Source: Ottelia alismoides (taxonomy: Eukaryota > Streptophyta > Magnoliopsida > Alismatales > Hydrocharitaceae). From it: a stretch of DNA of 64,000 bases. The stretch spans positions 2,046,001 through 2,110,000 of the forward strand of contig JAZKJV010000389.1 in NCBI GenBank assembly GCA_037367405.1, given 5' to 3'. Below are positions 19,793 through 32,385 of this stretch, piece by piece. The position numbers were made by a program, and so were the translations under genes. The notes under the pieces are model-generated. The model made no database searches, had not been told where the DNA came from, and saw only the letters and a list, made by a program, of their open reading frames with translations. How positions within the stretch are numbered: position 1 is the stretch's first letter; every line of letters begins with the position of its first letter.

Positions 19793-22700
19793 TGATAGAT
19801 TCCCAGTTCATCAGTTTTATTCTAACATTTTGGCCTTAAAAACCCTAGCTAATGCATATAAATAGCATTACTTTGTACAAATTAACATTCATTATTTATT
19901 CTATTTATTGTATATAAAATATAGTTTTTAATGCCAAAATTTTAGAATAAAGAAAAGAAAGGAAAAATAATAAAATTACAAAGGTATTTTATGACCCTAA
20001 ACCCTGAGACCAAGTTAAGAATTGATTTGGTGGACAAGGAATAAAGTAGGGTGGAATATGGGCCAATAATCTGTTAAAATCCCCATTCTTTTATTCATCA
20101 ATAAGTCTATTTTGGGATCTATTTTTTTCTATTATCAACACTTCAAATAAAGAAAATTTGTATAATAAAGTTGTAGAAAAATACAAATAAAAATACAAAT
20201 TTGATCTCATACAAAAATAATATATATGGTTTTCTTTTAATACTCTAAATAAAAAGCCAAAACCGAACTTCCCAGACCCATATCTCCTAAATAAAAACTT
20301 AAAATTTATGAAAATCATCTTTAATTGTATATAACTTTTAACAAGTAATTTAATGAAGGTGGTTTCATTTCATTTGAAGTTAAGGTTTAAAAGTTAGGTT
20401 TTGGATCCCTATTATACAATTTACTTGAATAAAATATTCATTTAATTTATTCTTTATTATCTTCGTAATTTTATATTCTTATAATTTTTTAAATATTATT
20501 TATAGTATATGTAATCTTTAAAACACAATAAAACCATAAATAAAACATAAAAATAAAACAATATACAAAGATACATAGATGAAATATCTTTACTTATACC
20601 TATATAATATATACCCTTATTTATTTAAATGTACAAAATAAATAAGAAAATACAATAAAAATATATTTTTATATCTATAAATATTTTATAATTATATAAA
20701 TTAAGTAAATAAAATAATAAAATAGAAAAATACAAAATATTAATAAAATACTCAAAACATAGGTAAATATACAATAAATCAAACCTTAAAAATTAAATCA
20801 TAATAAATAAACTCATAAAATAAATAAGGAACACAATAAAATATTAGTTGACCCCTAATCAACTCTCTAACCATTTACTGATTTATTTTGAAATAATTTC
20901 AAATTTGAAAATCTGGTTTGTCCTGTAGCAGCCTAGGTGGACTAATGGGAGTCGCCCATTAGTTGACCCCTAATCAACTCTCTAACCAAGGCAATTGCAT
21001 GAGTTAGACCTCGTTTCAACCCATTTTTCTCGATTTCTCATGCTCGATACTTGCGTTTTTTGACTTGATTTCTCTTTAACTTTTGAACCTCGACCCACGC
21101 ACTTACACACCCAACGGATACCTCGGTCGAGGAGATTCTGAATCGAGCGCCACTCCTCAATGAACCTGACCATGTATATAATATAGCCCCGAGCTCCTAT
21201 GGAGGTTTCATTCCTCTTCCATCGTTGAAACATAAACATAGGCCTCAAATCTTCTTCGTAGTGACACAGGATTTGGCTTAGCCCTTCGACGGTCCGATTG
21301 CATGTTGAATCGAGGTGGTCCAGTTCGCTGGAGTTCCTCCGCTCAGAGCTTGCGTCAGTCATGTTGCCTGGTGAGCTTCCCTCTTCTTTTTATGTTATTT
21401 TGATTCCTAGTGTAACACTAGCTTAGATTTTCCTTTAATTTTGTTCCATTTCATTTCATCTATTGAAAAATCAAAAATCTCTGGATGGTGGAGCACCAGC
21501 TCTGCTGCCCATTTCCAATCAATCAAGAACCGTTTCGCCTTGCCTCTAGCCCCCACCTTCTTCCCCTTACGTTGATATACACCCGATGCACTGCCATTCA
21601 CCTTGTTCATGAACAGAACGAGCGATCAGGTCTTCTCCACCGCCACATCACCGGAACCATCATCGGGATGTACCCCTCACCCATTTTGAACCTTCAGTAT
21701 CTTCAAAGCTTCGATTTTTTTGCCCTTAACCAACCCCTACAGGAAACAACAAAGAAAGGAACCCTTTCAGGGCTCATCAACCTCTAGCGTCCCCCCTGGT
21801 CCAGCAACTCCGCCTGACTTTACCGAAGTGCCTCGGCCAATTTTGAAGCGATCAAATGATGCAGAGGAACAACTGGAGGAATTTGAGCCACCACCGAGCT
21901 CTTGGGGATGACGAACTAGAGAAGGAGGGTGGATCATCAAACTTTGCCACAACAGAGTTCATCCATTGTTCTTTGTGAGCATCTTATTACCGTCTGATCT
22001 CGCCTCCGCTCCAGTTTTGATCATGGTCGTTAGAACTTCATTCACCTCGACCATCATATGAAGCGCAAGATATAATCTAGCATGCTTCTACTCGAAATTT
22101 CACCACCGTCAGTTTTGCGCCACGTGGATAAGTGGTGCCTTTCCACTGTCCATCGCGCGCACTTTGGGGGTAATTTGCATCTTATACCGCTCCCCCCCAA
22201 ATTTTATCACTTTTATATCGGTCCTGTAAGTTATTAAATACATTTTATATTTTGTCTAAAAATTGCAAGAAACCCTTGGAACGTTTTGTATTTTGCATAT
22301 TGGTCCTGGCCACGTCACTACATGCCATCCCACGTGAGGTGATATTTTTCAATGAGGTCCTCACAATTTTTTATAATTAAGTTTAATCCAGAAGCTTTTT
22401 TGGATTTATAATATTTTTTGTATTTGCATATTCACCCCTGTGCTTATTTTAATTTGCATTTATGCCCCTGTCAGTTCATTAATTTGTATGAGTGTTTTAT
22501 ATTTATTAAAAACATCATCCATGCTCCAAAAAATCTCAGAAAAATAGATTTAAGTGAATGCTTGCTTGTAGATTCACGCCACATTTTTGGATTTTAGTTT
22601 TAGGCACTTTTAGTATTTAAAATCAAAAAGAGCATAAAAAGCCCCTATTTGAATTTAAAATTTCGCAAAAAAAATATAAAACCTTTTCAAAATATTCCAA

Positions 22701-23552
22701 AAAAATAGGTATTTTGTTTAACTATTTATTTTGCAACTCTAGAACCTAAAAACTTAAAATAGAAAAAGAAAACTCATAAAATTTAAAAAATCCAAAATCC
22801 TCTATAAAAATTTAAACAATTCCCAAAAATTCAAAAATACCTTTTTCTATCTCTAAATTTCATTTTTTTACATATTATTAATTAAAAATAGCTTTGGAAA
22901 ATTTTGACTTTATTTTCTATTTTTATTTTCCAAAACAATTCAGCATATTTATTTAATCCCTCGTTTGGGGTATTTGTACCTTTAAAATCCATAAAAAATT
23001 AGAAAAATTATCTAAAAAATTACAAAAATAGTAAAAAATATTTAAAACCAAAAAATATTTCATTATTTTGTTTATTTTTATTAGTATATATTACCCTATA
23101 TTCTATATATAGCCCTTATATATTATTTATAAACCTTATTTATCTTTTATAAAAAGAAAAGGAACTTAAAATCTGAAAATATAAAAAAAATAAAAATTTT
23201 AAAATAAAAAATAATTCAAAAAATTTAAAATTAAAATTTAAATATATATATATATAATCAAAATCCCACAAAAAATCATAAATTGGCTAAGTGATTGATG
23301 ACAAATTCGTGTATTGATTATTTTCATCTCATTCGCTCTACAGTCTTCTTTCATGTGTTCAACCCCTACATATTTATCATTATACGTCTTTAGTAGTGTA
23401 TAACAAAGTTTGATTCACACTTGCTTGCCTTGCTTGATGTATTTATTGTGTGGGTTAATTATTCTTTGATCGTGGATATTGAGAAGTCATCTCAGCGATA
23501 GTGAGTCTGATTTTGTCAAACCATTATTAGTGGCTCTGAATTCGTGTTAACA
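19793..23552 (+). repeat. LTR-A, complete copy (about 3.76 kb), shared by units 1 and 2
   Basis: Bounded by TG after a purine tract and CA two bases before a perfect tRNA-Asp primer site. Three zones are visible: an A/T-rich head (to about 20.8 kb), a GC-richer middle (20.84-22.2 kb) and an A/T-rich tail with the conserved terminal block. The middle zone is missing from the next copy but present, inverted, in 56720-59645. Short ORFs in the middle (20982-21362 and others) are not conserved between copies. No gene is seen. Confidence 0.82.
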
Positions 23553-23554
23553 AA

Positions 23555-23572
23555 TGGCGCCGTTGCCGGGGA
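23555..23572 (+). other. Primer-binding site of unit 2 (tRNA-Asp)
   Basis: TGGCGCCGTTGCCGGGGA is an exact 18-base match to the site used by Athila/Tat/Ogre-class elements, complementary to the 3' end of plant tRNA-Asp including CCA. It lies two bases inside the LTR. Confidence 0.95.
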
Positions 23573-25856
23573 GCATCGATTCGTAGAGTAGATTTTGTCT
23601 TATATACTACTTATCCATTTCCTCATTTCTTTGATTTTATTTTATTATCAATTTTGAATTGTCTGACATCTTCTCTTTGACTTCTTGTGAGGGACCACGA
23701 ACCAAGGAGTGTCACCTAGGTGATTCTACATAGCCTTGGGACGAGAAGCCAACTATTCTGACCTAGCCAGTAGGAGAAAGCAGGAGGCTCTTGAGAATGA
23801 GAGAGAGAGAGAGACAATAGCCTAGCATAGATTTAATTTTTCTTCTTATGAGAGAGAGACTCGTATTTCTGCTTAATTAATTTGTAATAATACTGGTATA
23901 TTGGACTTTGGATACTTGGGCCCAATTTCCAAATGTTTGTTCAGTTGGCAGCTCATTGTGTTTATCGTGATTTTTACTACCTTATTTTTTTTATTTCTCG
24001 TGATTTGTGTTTTTCACCTTATTTTTCTTTGTTTTGTGGAATGAGCCCTTAGACTTTAAGCTTGCTTGATCGTGTAAGCTATGGACAAACACTTAACCAT
24101 CTTTGAATGCTCCTATAGTCTTCGTGTTTGGACTTAGCTTAATTAATTATCAAACACTTAGTCTTTTGAAAGAATGCACTGTGAGAGATCTCCATACAGT
24201 ATTGCAGGACCCGCTCTGGTGGGCACTGAGGAGGCTCCAAGATCGGACTATAGGTTTCATTCTAAGTGTTTGATATTTGGTTCTTCACGTGCAACAATTT
24301 CCTGCTTAGAACGATTTTCATGTGCATATAGGCATATAGCATAGGTTTACAAATTCCTGTTTTGCATCCTGCATGGATAGCGCTAGGAGGCACTGCAAGT
24401 CTTATAACTGAGCATACATCATTTAGGCATTAAGGTGATATTTCCAGCTTACTGTTGCCTTGCATTACTTTGCCGTCTCTCCCTCTATTTTTAGATCACA
24501 TTGGAATTTAAAGAAAATACAAAAACATTAGGCACTGGTATTGAATTTACTCAAAGCAAGTGATAACAAAAAAATTAAAAAAGGAACTCCTAAAAATACT
24601 TGACCAAAATAAAATTGACTAATTGGACTCACTGCATTGGTGAGAAAAGCCCTCACTTTTTTTTCAAGTATCATTGGAAGGTCTCCTTCCTGAGTGAGAG
24701 AGCAATATCATAAGGATTAGAGCCAAAAAACCAAGTCTGTGGATTCCTTGTATATCGTCTGGATTTCAGAAGTAATGGTGCTTCTATCGTACATGGATGA
24801 GTAGGGCTTGGCCAACGATGATATTCCTACCTTGTGTAGAATATCGACCTTGTCCAAAGTACTGAGCTTAGGTCATGCTTTCACGGGGGTGTATGTCTCA
24901 CCGTCTTGCGTCCGAGTAGGTCCTTACATGCCCAAGGGTGATTCTGTTTTGAGCAAGGTCCGAAGTAGTGGTTTCGCATATCGTCTTCCTCCCTCTTTAT
25001 TTGGTTGAGTAGGGATCCAGGAAGGGTTACAACGACCTTAAAAAGTGCACATTACAGGTTACAAAGGAGGAGGACAAGTACGGGATACTTTTTCGACAGT
25101 ACTCTCACTCTTATAGGATTAGCGCTCTAAAGACTTGTTGAAAGATAATTGCCTGAAAATCAATCTAAAACTCACAAAGATGATTGTCGAATCTTGACGG
25201 CTTCACAGGTCGAGTTGGTGAATATATTGTTTTGAGGTTTGATTGCATAGTTTTAGATAGGTCAAGATCAAAAATATTATGCAGTTGCACCATTTTGCTT
25301 TCCTTCTTTCATTCTCTTTTGACCCCCGCTCACTTTGATCCATTATACTATTTTACACTCCTTTTATTTCTTGTTGATCTCCATGCTCTTCCTACATAAT
25401 CCATCTCCTTTTTACCTTTTCAAGATGTCGTCCCATGGATGGTTTAGTCGAGACTCCGTCGATACCCACATCGATTTTGTGCTGCCGACATCCCCAATAA
25501 TGAGGGCGATATCCAAGAAATCAGTTCAGACCTTGTAAACTTCTCCTTGGACTCCCCAGTCCTTATTCTTTTAATACTTGCCTTTCTCCAATAAATTCAT
25601 TCTTTGGGATAGACTCACAGCCCGAGCTAGTGCCCCCTCTCCAAATAACTTGGGATTTCTCTTATTCCAGAACCATCACCTTGTTGATGGAGATTATTTC
25701 CGTCAATATCCTATGCTCCATTCACAACTATTTGGCATAGACCTTAATGCCAGACTTATCTCATCATTTGGTGCTCAGACACACACTGATCAAGGTTTAT
25801 TCCATCATGCAAATCATCAGCCCGATCAAGGGCCTGGACTTTAGTTAGAACCAGAA
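23573..25856 (+). other. Unit 2 leader between primer site and gag
   Basis: About 2.3 kb without a conserved coding domain. It includes a short GA-repeat (about 23800-23814) and blocks shared with the unit 3 leader, such as the piece around 'tgcatcctgcatg' (24366; 'tgcatcccgcatg' at 39099) and the 'ttcacaggtcgagttggtgaat' block near 25200 (similar near 39730). A 67-codon ORF starts at 25335 but has no recognised counterpart. Confidence 0.7.
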
Positions 25857-27284
25857 ATGGCTCCCGCTGGAAGAGAAAAGGGACCGCAACCCCAATCATC
25901 CGAGAAGTTAGACCAGGGGGAAGGCAGTATACCACATAAAATGAAGTCAACAGTCTGCTCCTAGCATCCATTCAAGTCATCTAGCGGTATTTGACAAACC
26001 TGGGACATGCCCAGGTGCTTTCAATGATATGTTAAATGATTTGAGGATGAGGGTTGTGAGAGAGATGCCTGGAGGGAGGACCCAAACAGAGATGACTTTC
26101 ATAGGGATGATGCAGAGGACAACTATTAAGTAGGTAGACCTCGTGACGAGAGAAGGGAGGCAAGGACACCACAGCCGAAGCCCGCATTGAAGAAAACATA
26201 GAACCTTGGGGCAGTCTATATCACCGAGTGGATTCAGATTCCACCCATCCACGCCCACTTCGAGCTGAAGCCGCAATTCTTATCTATGCTCCTGGCGTTC
26301 CATGGGAATACACTCGAGGAACCATATATCTACCTACAATAGTTTCGTCACATCTGTGCCACCGCACACTACCCCAATATTCCTTTGGGGGTAATCAAGA
26401 TGATTGACTTCCCTTTCAGCCTCCAAGACAAGACCTTGTATTGGGTCGATCATTTGGGGAAGGTAGTAACAACCTGAGAGGAGTGAAAGTATGAATTACT
26501 CCATAAGTTCTACCCTCTTGGACGCTTGAACCAGATGTGCGCCCGCATCTCTAACTTCATCTACCAGCCCCATGAGATTATACATGAAACGTGGGAAAGA
26601 TTCAAAGATCTACAAGAGAAGTGTCTCACCATGATATCCCGAAGATCAGTCTTGTTCAGAATTTCTTTGGTGGATTAACATTGGAAAACCAAAAGCCCTT
26701 TGATGCTCCTTGTGGAGGCTTGCATTTCAACAAGGATGAGGATGTTGTCTGGCACATTTTTTAGGAGATGGCAAAAGGAGAAGCTGCTCAATCCACATCC
26801 CGAGCATACATAAAGATGCCTACAACCAGCCACAAGCTAGTTAACATGGCCGCTCATGCAGATGACAAGGATGAGATCTCCAATCTGAGCATCATTGGGA
26901 GCCACCTGTCCAAAGTCGACATCATCGAGAAGAGGTCGCAGGACCACGAAAACTTCTCTGTCATTGAGAAGAGGACTTGGGTCTTGGAGAAGCTCGATCT
27001 AATTTCCCAATAGCTGAAGCAGCTCGTCCGGGCATCGAATGCCAATGCCTGCAACTATGTGTCTACCACCACTGAGACATCTGTTGAGATGATGGAGCCA
27101 ACACCATCACAACATGCTCAGTCGAGTCTCATGTTGTCCCAACCTGTCCAGCATGAGTATTAAGTGCAAATGCTGGAGCAGCTTCTGCAGTCTCAAACAC
27201 ATATGGTTGTCTATCAACTAGAGTCGAGGCCAACCTATCTCGAGAAGTTCTTCCTACCACTATCTAGATACAGGAGATCAATGG
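25857..27284 (+). pseudogene. Unit 2 Athila-like gag, N terminus and capsid
   Basis: The start at 25857 (MAPAGREKGP) parallels the gag start of the minus-strand copy at 15586. The capsid region near 26420-26700 reads, across stops and frame changes, FPFSLQDKTLYWVDHLGK, then LLHKFYPLGRLN and HETWERFKDLQEK, the retrotransposon gag motifs also seen at 15074-14640. The coiled helix at 26768-27013 (ISNLSIIGSHLSKVDIIEK) resembles other Athila Gag linkers. Sequence homologous to Gag stops at about 27284, where foreign DNA is inserted. Confidence 0.83.
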
Positions 27285-27678
27285 GGCGGCGTTGGTCAGT
27301 GTCGCTGCTCCGTTTGACAGGCGGTGGCGGCCGCCTCTAGGAATTAAATGGCTGGGCTCGAGGGCTGCGGCAGAAGCGCGTGTTGCCGCGCAGGGTACTA
27401 GAGCGGACGACGGGCTCGAGGGCTGGAGGTTGTGCCTCACGCGAGGGGGCTTCTAGGGCGGCGTGGGGCAGCGCAGGTGCTCGAAGGTTGCAGGTGGCGG
27501 CAGTGTTGCCTCCCTTGGTGGAGGAGCGCAGAGGCACGTGGTCCGTACGGGTGGACGGTGCTAGAGCCGCGATCGCGCGGCGGCGATCTGAGGGCCGCGC
27601 ATGGAGGGAGCCACGCCCAAGCGCAGGTGGCGCGAGAGGGCGGGTGGCGCCGGTGTGAAAGGCTAGAGGCACGGGCCT

Positions 27679-27706
27679 GTTTTTCTTCTTCTTCTTCTTC
27701 TTTTTT
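27679..27706. repeat. (CTT)n microsatellite
   Basis: Six to seven CTT units flanked by T runs, inside the unclassified insertion and directly after its GC-rich block. Confidence 0.8.
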
Positions 27707-27956
27707 TAAACTGTAAACAGATCTGTAAATATTTTTTTAAAAATTATTTCTTCGAACAGAAAATGTAAACAAGAACTAAGCCCCTTTTCTATTGTTTTTT
27801 ATTATTTATATATTTTTTTAGATGAACCTGAAAAACAAATATTAGAGAGATTGAAAACAATTATATTTCTTTTTTTGTTTTTTTATAATTTATTTATCAA
27901 TAAAAGGGATTGGTGGATGGGTCAGATCTTGCATGGAACGAAAGATAGATTCGTGG

Positions 27957-27981
27957 CTCCGGTCACTGTGTGTGACCGGAG
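27957..27981. repeat. Perfect 10-bp inverted repeat in the gag insertion
   Basis: CTCCGGTCAC (27957-27966) and GTGACCGGAG (27972-27981) are exact reverse complements around TGTGT. It could form a hairpin in DNA or RNA. Its position well inside the insert argues against it being a terminal structure. Confidence 0.7.
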
Positions 27982-29126
27982 ATGGAAGATTGTGACAGGT
28001 AGAACGTGAATATGTAGAGATCGAGAAAATGGTGTGAAAAATCGGTGTCGGATCAAAAAGTGTGTTAACAAATTTTTGTGATTTTAAGGATCTAGAAACT
28101 AATAAAATGGAAGCAAAAATTCAACCTACAATTTATCATAGAGAAAAATAATGGAAATAAACTGGATTTCACCTTAGGAGCAGAAATGGACAGTGATCGC
28201 CTTGTGAGGCAGACGTGCTATCACCTGACGGCTCAGAGGCTAGGCACCTTTCTCGACTAATATTTCTCTCGGAGATCAAACTCCTATCCTAAAGATTGAT
28301 CAAGTTGGAATGAGGGAGAAGGATCCATATAAATATAAAAGATAATGGAGATGAAATTTGAATTTTTGACATTTTGGACAAAGAGATAAGAGAGATGAAA
28401 AATTGTAATGAGATAAAGATAAAAAGAGATAAAACTATTTACAAAATTATCTTTTTTTTGAATTTTCGTCACTTTATTTATTGAAAAAATAAAAATTACT
28501 TTTTTTATTTTTTTGTGGAGTTAGTTAAGAAAAATAAATATATACATGTGTTTTATGTTTTAAAAATATTAATTTTTTTAATTTTTTTTAAATAATTAGT
28601 AAAAATATTTACAAATATATACAAATACAATATGTACAAAATACATGGGAAAATTTCACAAACCACCCCGTAAAAACAACTTTTTACTCTTAACTCCAAA
28701 ATATATGAAATCACTGCCATTTTAAAGATAATTTAATTTAGAAACCAGTGGAAGTGAGATTGTTTCAATTTGAGTTCATATGGAGCTGAAATTGGTCTTT
28801 CAATTAGTGCTTAGTGGCTTTTTCCAAGTGTGGTTGCTTTTATTCTGTACATGATTTAATTGTGTAATTATTTTTATTAGTTAGAATACATTTTTATTTA
28901 CAACTTTGGTTTTGAAAATTATTTTATTTGAGGTCAATTAATGTACAAATAAATTAGTGTAAGTTTTATACAGATGTACACAAATAAGTGAGGAGTATTT
29001 ACAACAGCACACACACATTTTTTTTTATTTTCTGCTTAAGGACCCTATCTCCCCCTACTTGATTCCTGGTCGATCAGGTCAAGTCTTGACCTTCTCTCGG
29101 GGTTCAGGTCATCCTGTATACAGACT

Positions 29127-29199
29127 TCCTTTTCTTTTCTTTTCTTTTTTTATTTTTTTCTTTATATTTCCCTTCTTTCTTTCTTTATTTATTTTAGGT
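29127..29199. repeat. Long T/C-rich tract
   Basis: A 70-base stretch of almost only pyrimidines with TTTTC and TTTC repeats, near the right end of the unclassified insertion. Such tracts also mark polypyrimidine/polypurine priming sites of minus-strand LTR elements, but no adjoining LTR end is visible. Confidence 0.7.
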
Positions 29200-29319
29200 T
29201 AAAATTAGTAAAGAGTGTACAATATTTACACACAGATGCAAGTTAGTAAGAATATGGAGTTAGTGTTATATGCAGGTGTTTTATAAGGGATTCTAAGCTA
29301 AAATAAATGAATAAAGATG

Positions 29320-30320
29320 ACGAATCGTAGATTCATCACCCGTCCTCAGGGACAATCCCAAGGTCAGAATATGGGCAACAGGCCCTATCACCAATAGCAT
29401 TTGTATCACAGCAACACCTAGAGGCAGAATTTTCAGCAAGGTTCTCAACAGTCCAGTTATTGCAGTTCGGGGTACCATTAGCCATAGCCGGCTACTCAAT
29501 ACCATCACCAATATTCCGGTCCTCCTCAATATTCCTAGTACTCTTCATTCCCTCCTCCTCACTATCAGCCTTCTTAGGGATACAACTAGCAACCTCAGTA
29601 CCACAGTCAGCGACCCCATCAAGCTGACCCATCCGAGATGCAACCGGTGAACCTGGCCCTGGATTGTTTAGCTCAGCTAGTAAAAAATATGGTTAAGATG
29701 ACCTAGAATCGGTGGCCTGACAACTAGAAGATGGTCATTCCATCTTAGGTTTAGGCTAACCCAAATAATTTCCATCGCAAGGAGTAGGTAGTCGATAGTG
29801 TCCAACCCAATTCAGGTGATATTAATTGTTTTTCATCTAATGTTGTTACTCTTAGGAGCGGTAAGACATTGCATCCTTCAATCACCATGAAAGGAAGGCA
29901 TCCAGCGTCTGATGGGAGCCATCAACCCAAGCAGCACCAAGGCCAGATACTATTTTTTGAGAATCATCTGAAAAAGCAACAAAAAACACAAAAAAATGAT
30001 GAAAACTCAAAAAATACAAAAACAAAGAAGCATCAATAGCCTTGGTGCAGACCAACCAGCTTTGGATACGCTCGCACGTGCAGTAGCCCCAGAACCTGCA
30101 CTTTAGAAGTCCCCACATATAGTAGATCCGAAGTCAGTCAAGGAAGCCAAGCCCATATTTTTGGTCCACATATTGTAGATGATTTTATAAATTTACACCA
30201 TATACCTGTACACCATGATATGGACATAATTTTGAATGATACTATAAATATTCCTTTACAAGAGCAATGAAAGAACACAAAAAATTAAAAATTTAGAAAG
30301 TGCTTTGTCTGATGCGCAAT
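29320..30320 (+). pseudogene. Unit 2 Gag C terminus and gag-protease spacer
   Basis: After the insertion, Gag resumes with a Gln/Tyr/Pro-rich tail (QNMGNRPYHQ, HYQPS), then LDCLAQLVKNM near 29650 and VVTLRSGKTL near 29842-29871, the block that marks the Athila Gag end. A Lys/Gln-rich stretch near 29970-30030 and an acidic spacer follow, exactly as in the minus-strand copy. Several in-frame stops are present, and no open frame covers the whole region. Confidence 0.75.
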
Positions 30321-30321
30321 T

Positions 30322-30531
30322 GTGGAAATTATTCAACATTTGGTCTTCAATATGCCGCTCGTGAAAGCTCTTGAGTACATGTCTGCTGTGAAGAAAGGAT
30401 TAAAAGATGCATCTACAACTAGATGTCGACCTCATCCTCATAATCCAAGAAGTCAAGGTGGCAAGCATGAAAAGAACATTCTCACCATAGACACTGCCAA
30501 TTCCATCAGCAATCTCCCAGACAAAAAGTAA
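30322..30531 (+). pseudogene. Unit 2 linker leading to protease
   Basis: The segment contains MPLVKALEYMSAVKKGLKD, a helix that in Athila polyproteins precedes the protease. The same helix in unit 3 reads PLIKAIEYV and is cut by the chromovirus at 40644. The frame closes at 30531, before the protease proper. Confidence 0.7.
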
Positions 30532-30559
30532 GATAAGGGAGTGTCACTCATTCTTTGCA

Positions 30560-30920
30560 AGATGTTTGGATAAGAATTTGAAAGAACATTGCTCGACAGC
30601 GGGTCTTCTGTCAATTTGATGTCAGTCTCATAGCTCATTGAATTTGTGTTAGGATCTCTCACATCAACAAAGATAATTCTGTATTTTGCAGTCAAATCCG
30701 TCAAGCAGCCTAGAGGCATGTTGGAGGATGTGATCATAACTATTCAAGGGACTCAGTTCCCTATTGACCTTGTCGTATCGGACATGGACATCTCGACACC
30801 TCTTATTGATACCCCTAATATCCTTGATCGGTTGTTCCTCCAAACAGCCAAAGTAGTAGTGAACTATGGCACTGGAAACATCACCTTCAGCTCCAGCAAT
30901 GATAAAGTGAAGATATAGAC
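30560..30920 (+). pseudogene. Unit 2 aspartic protease
   Basis: Open segment 30646-30918 shows SVKQPRGMLEDVIITI, FPIDLVVSDMD, and RLFLQTAKVVVNYGTGNITF, corresponding to the middle and C-terminal strands of the retropepsin domain of Athila-class elements. The catalytic Asp-Thr/Ser-Gly part lies in the poorly preserved sequence just upstream and I cannot read it with confidence. The family protease releases Gag and Pol products inside the particle. Confidence 0.72.
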
Positions 30921-31037
30921 CACTTCCAAGCCAAGCCTACAGTGGGAGCATCTACAGTGAGTGCATGAGAAATCAACAATTCTGAAGACTCTGACTTTGT
31001 AGCTGAAATCTAAGATACAAATCTTTCTCTGAATTAC

Positions 31038-32385
31038 ATGGAGATCCACAACTTCCTCTGCCGTGAGGAAAGAGTGGAACAAGAAGTCGAATTCCCATCT
31101 GTCAAAGAGGATGAGATTTGTGTTGATGTTCCCAATGAGTTCGAAGAACTTTTTGTGGGGATAATGACCTTGCAAGACCAAGATCAGATCATTGATGAAT
31201 TCTGCAATAATGTGTATCTGATTGATAATTTTTCTGAATTTTCAGAAGATGAGCCTTAATAGTCAAAGGTGGATATTGGAAAGTTGAGACACAACCACCT
31301 ACTATCATTGTAGAAGTCACCAGTAAAGTATCTCCCACTCCGCCTGAGGTGAAATCATTGCCCTCTAACAAAAAGTGTGCCTTCCTTGTGGGTGAGCCGA
31401 ATATGTACCCAGTCATTATCAATGCATACCTAACCGCAGACCAAGAATCCCATCTTATGGAGGTTCTTGAACGTAATCACATGGTGATAGACTCGAAAAC
31501 CTCGGATCTCCATGGGATCAACATTTCCCTTTGCTCGAATCGCATTCTCCTTGAGGATGACATCATACACTCTCGTGAATTTTCGAGAAGGCCGAATCTG
31601 AACCTTCGAGAGGTTGTCACGAAAGAGATTCAGAAATGGTGTGATGCAGGATTCATATATCCCATCTCTAAAAACAAATGGGTGAGTCCCATGAACTTAG
31701 TGCTGATGAAATTTGAGATCATCATCGTGAAGAGTAATAAAAGGAGAGGAGATTCCGACCGAAATACCCACTTCTTGGCGCGTGTGCTTTGACTACAGAA
31801 GATTGAGCCTTCCGATCAAGAAAGACCACTTCCCACTACCCTTCATCAACCAGATTCTTGAGAGACTGGCTGTGAAGGAAGACTTCTGCTTCTTAGATGA
31901 GTACTCCAGATACAATCAAGTTTCTATAGCTCCTGAAGACCACGAGAAGGCAACGTTCACCTATTTATTCAAGATGTATGCCTTCAGACGGAAGTTGTTC
32001 GGGCTATGCAATGCCCCAGAAATATTTCAAAGGTGTATGCTTGTAGAATTCGCTGACATGATGGGCATTTTTATGGAGTTTTCATGGATGATATCTAGGT
32101 CTATGAGGACTCATTTGATCAATGCCTTGACTATTTAGACCGAGTTTTATGGAGGTGTTGTGAAGTCGATCTAGGGCTCTCTTGGGAGAACAACCACTTC
32201 ATGGTGACTGAAGGAATTGTGTTGTGTCATGTTGTATCTAAATGTGGCATGGAAGTTGATCCAGCCAAGGTGGAGTTGATTTTTAAACTTGAGCTACCAA
32301 CAATAATCAAACAAGTCAGGTCGTTTTTGGGTAATGTCGATTTCTACCAATGGATCTTCAAAGATTTCAGCAAGTTGGCCTGACT
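31038..32385 (+). pseudogene. Unit 2 protease-RT linker and reverse transcriptase
   Basis: An acidic linker (31038-31259) leads to the RT entry at 31349-31792 (CAFLVGEPNMYPVIINAYL, then ISLCSNRILLEDDIIHS, REVVTKEIQKWCDAGFIYPI). A frame change near 31785 leads into CFDYRRLSLPIKKDHFPLPF and DEYSRYNQV. The active site FMDD is intact at 32081-32092, followed two codons later by TAG (32096-32098). FLGNVDFYQWIFKDFSKLA near 32316-32380 is the palm-thumb transition. At least three frames are used, so no RT could be made. Similarity to the minus-strand copy places it in the Athila/Tat group. Confidence 0.85.

Larger units (their letters stand above)
27285..29319. mobile_element. Unclassified insertion of about 2.0 kb within unit 2 gag
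   Basis: Alignment by eye with the minus-strand gag shows continuity up to about 27284 and again from about 29320; the DNA between has no counterpart. It starts with a GC-rich block (27285-27670), continues A/T-rich, and contains a CTT repeat (27679-27706), a perfect 10-bp hairpin (27957-27981) and a long pyrimidine tract (29127-29199). I see no transposase, RT or clear terminal repeat. Possibilities are a solo LTR, a non-autonomous DNA element or captured host sequence. The 92-111 codon ORFs in the GC-rich block exist on both strands and are likely chance. Confidence 0.5.

Noticed and set aside
24808..25538. Small plus-strand ORFs (66-71 codons) before gag as an extra retroviral ORF
   Set aside because: They lie in different frames, have no resemblance to the matching unit 3 leader and no strong start context; leader sequence is the simpler reading.
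27337..27716. Overlapping ORFs of 92-111 codons in the GC-rich block
   Set aside because: Long frames exist on both strands and in several phases, which is expected where GC-rich sequence lacks stop codons. Composition is Arg/Gly/Ala-rich without motifs.
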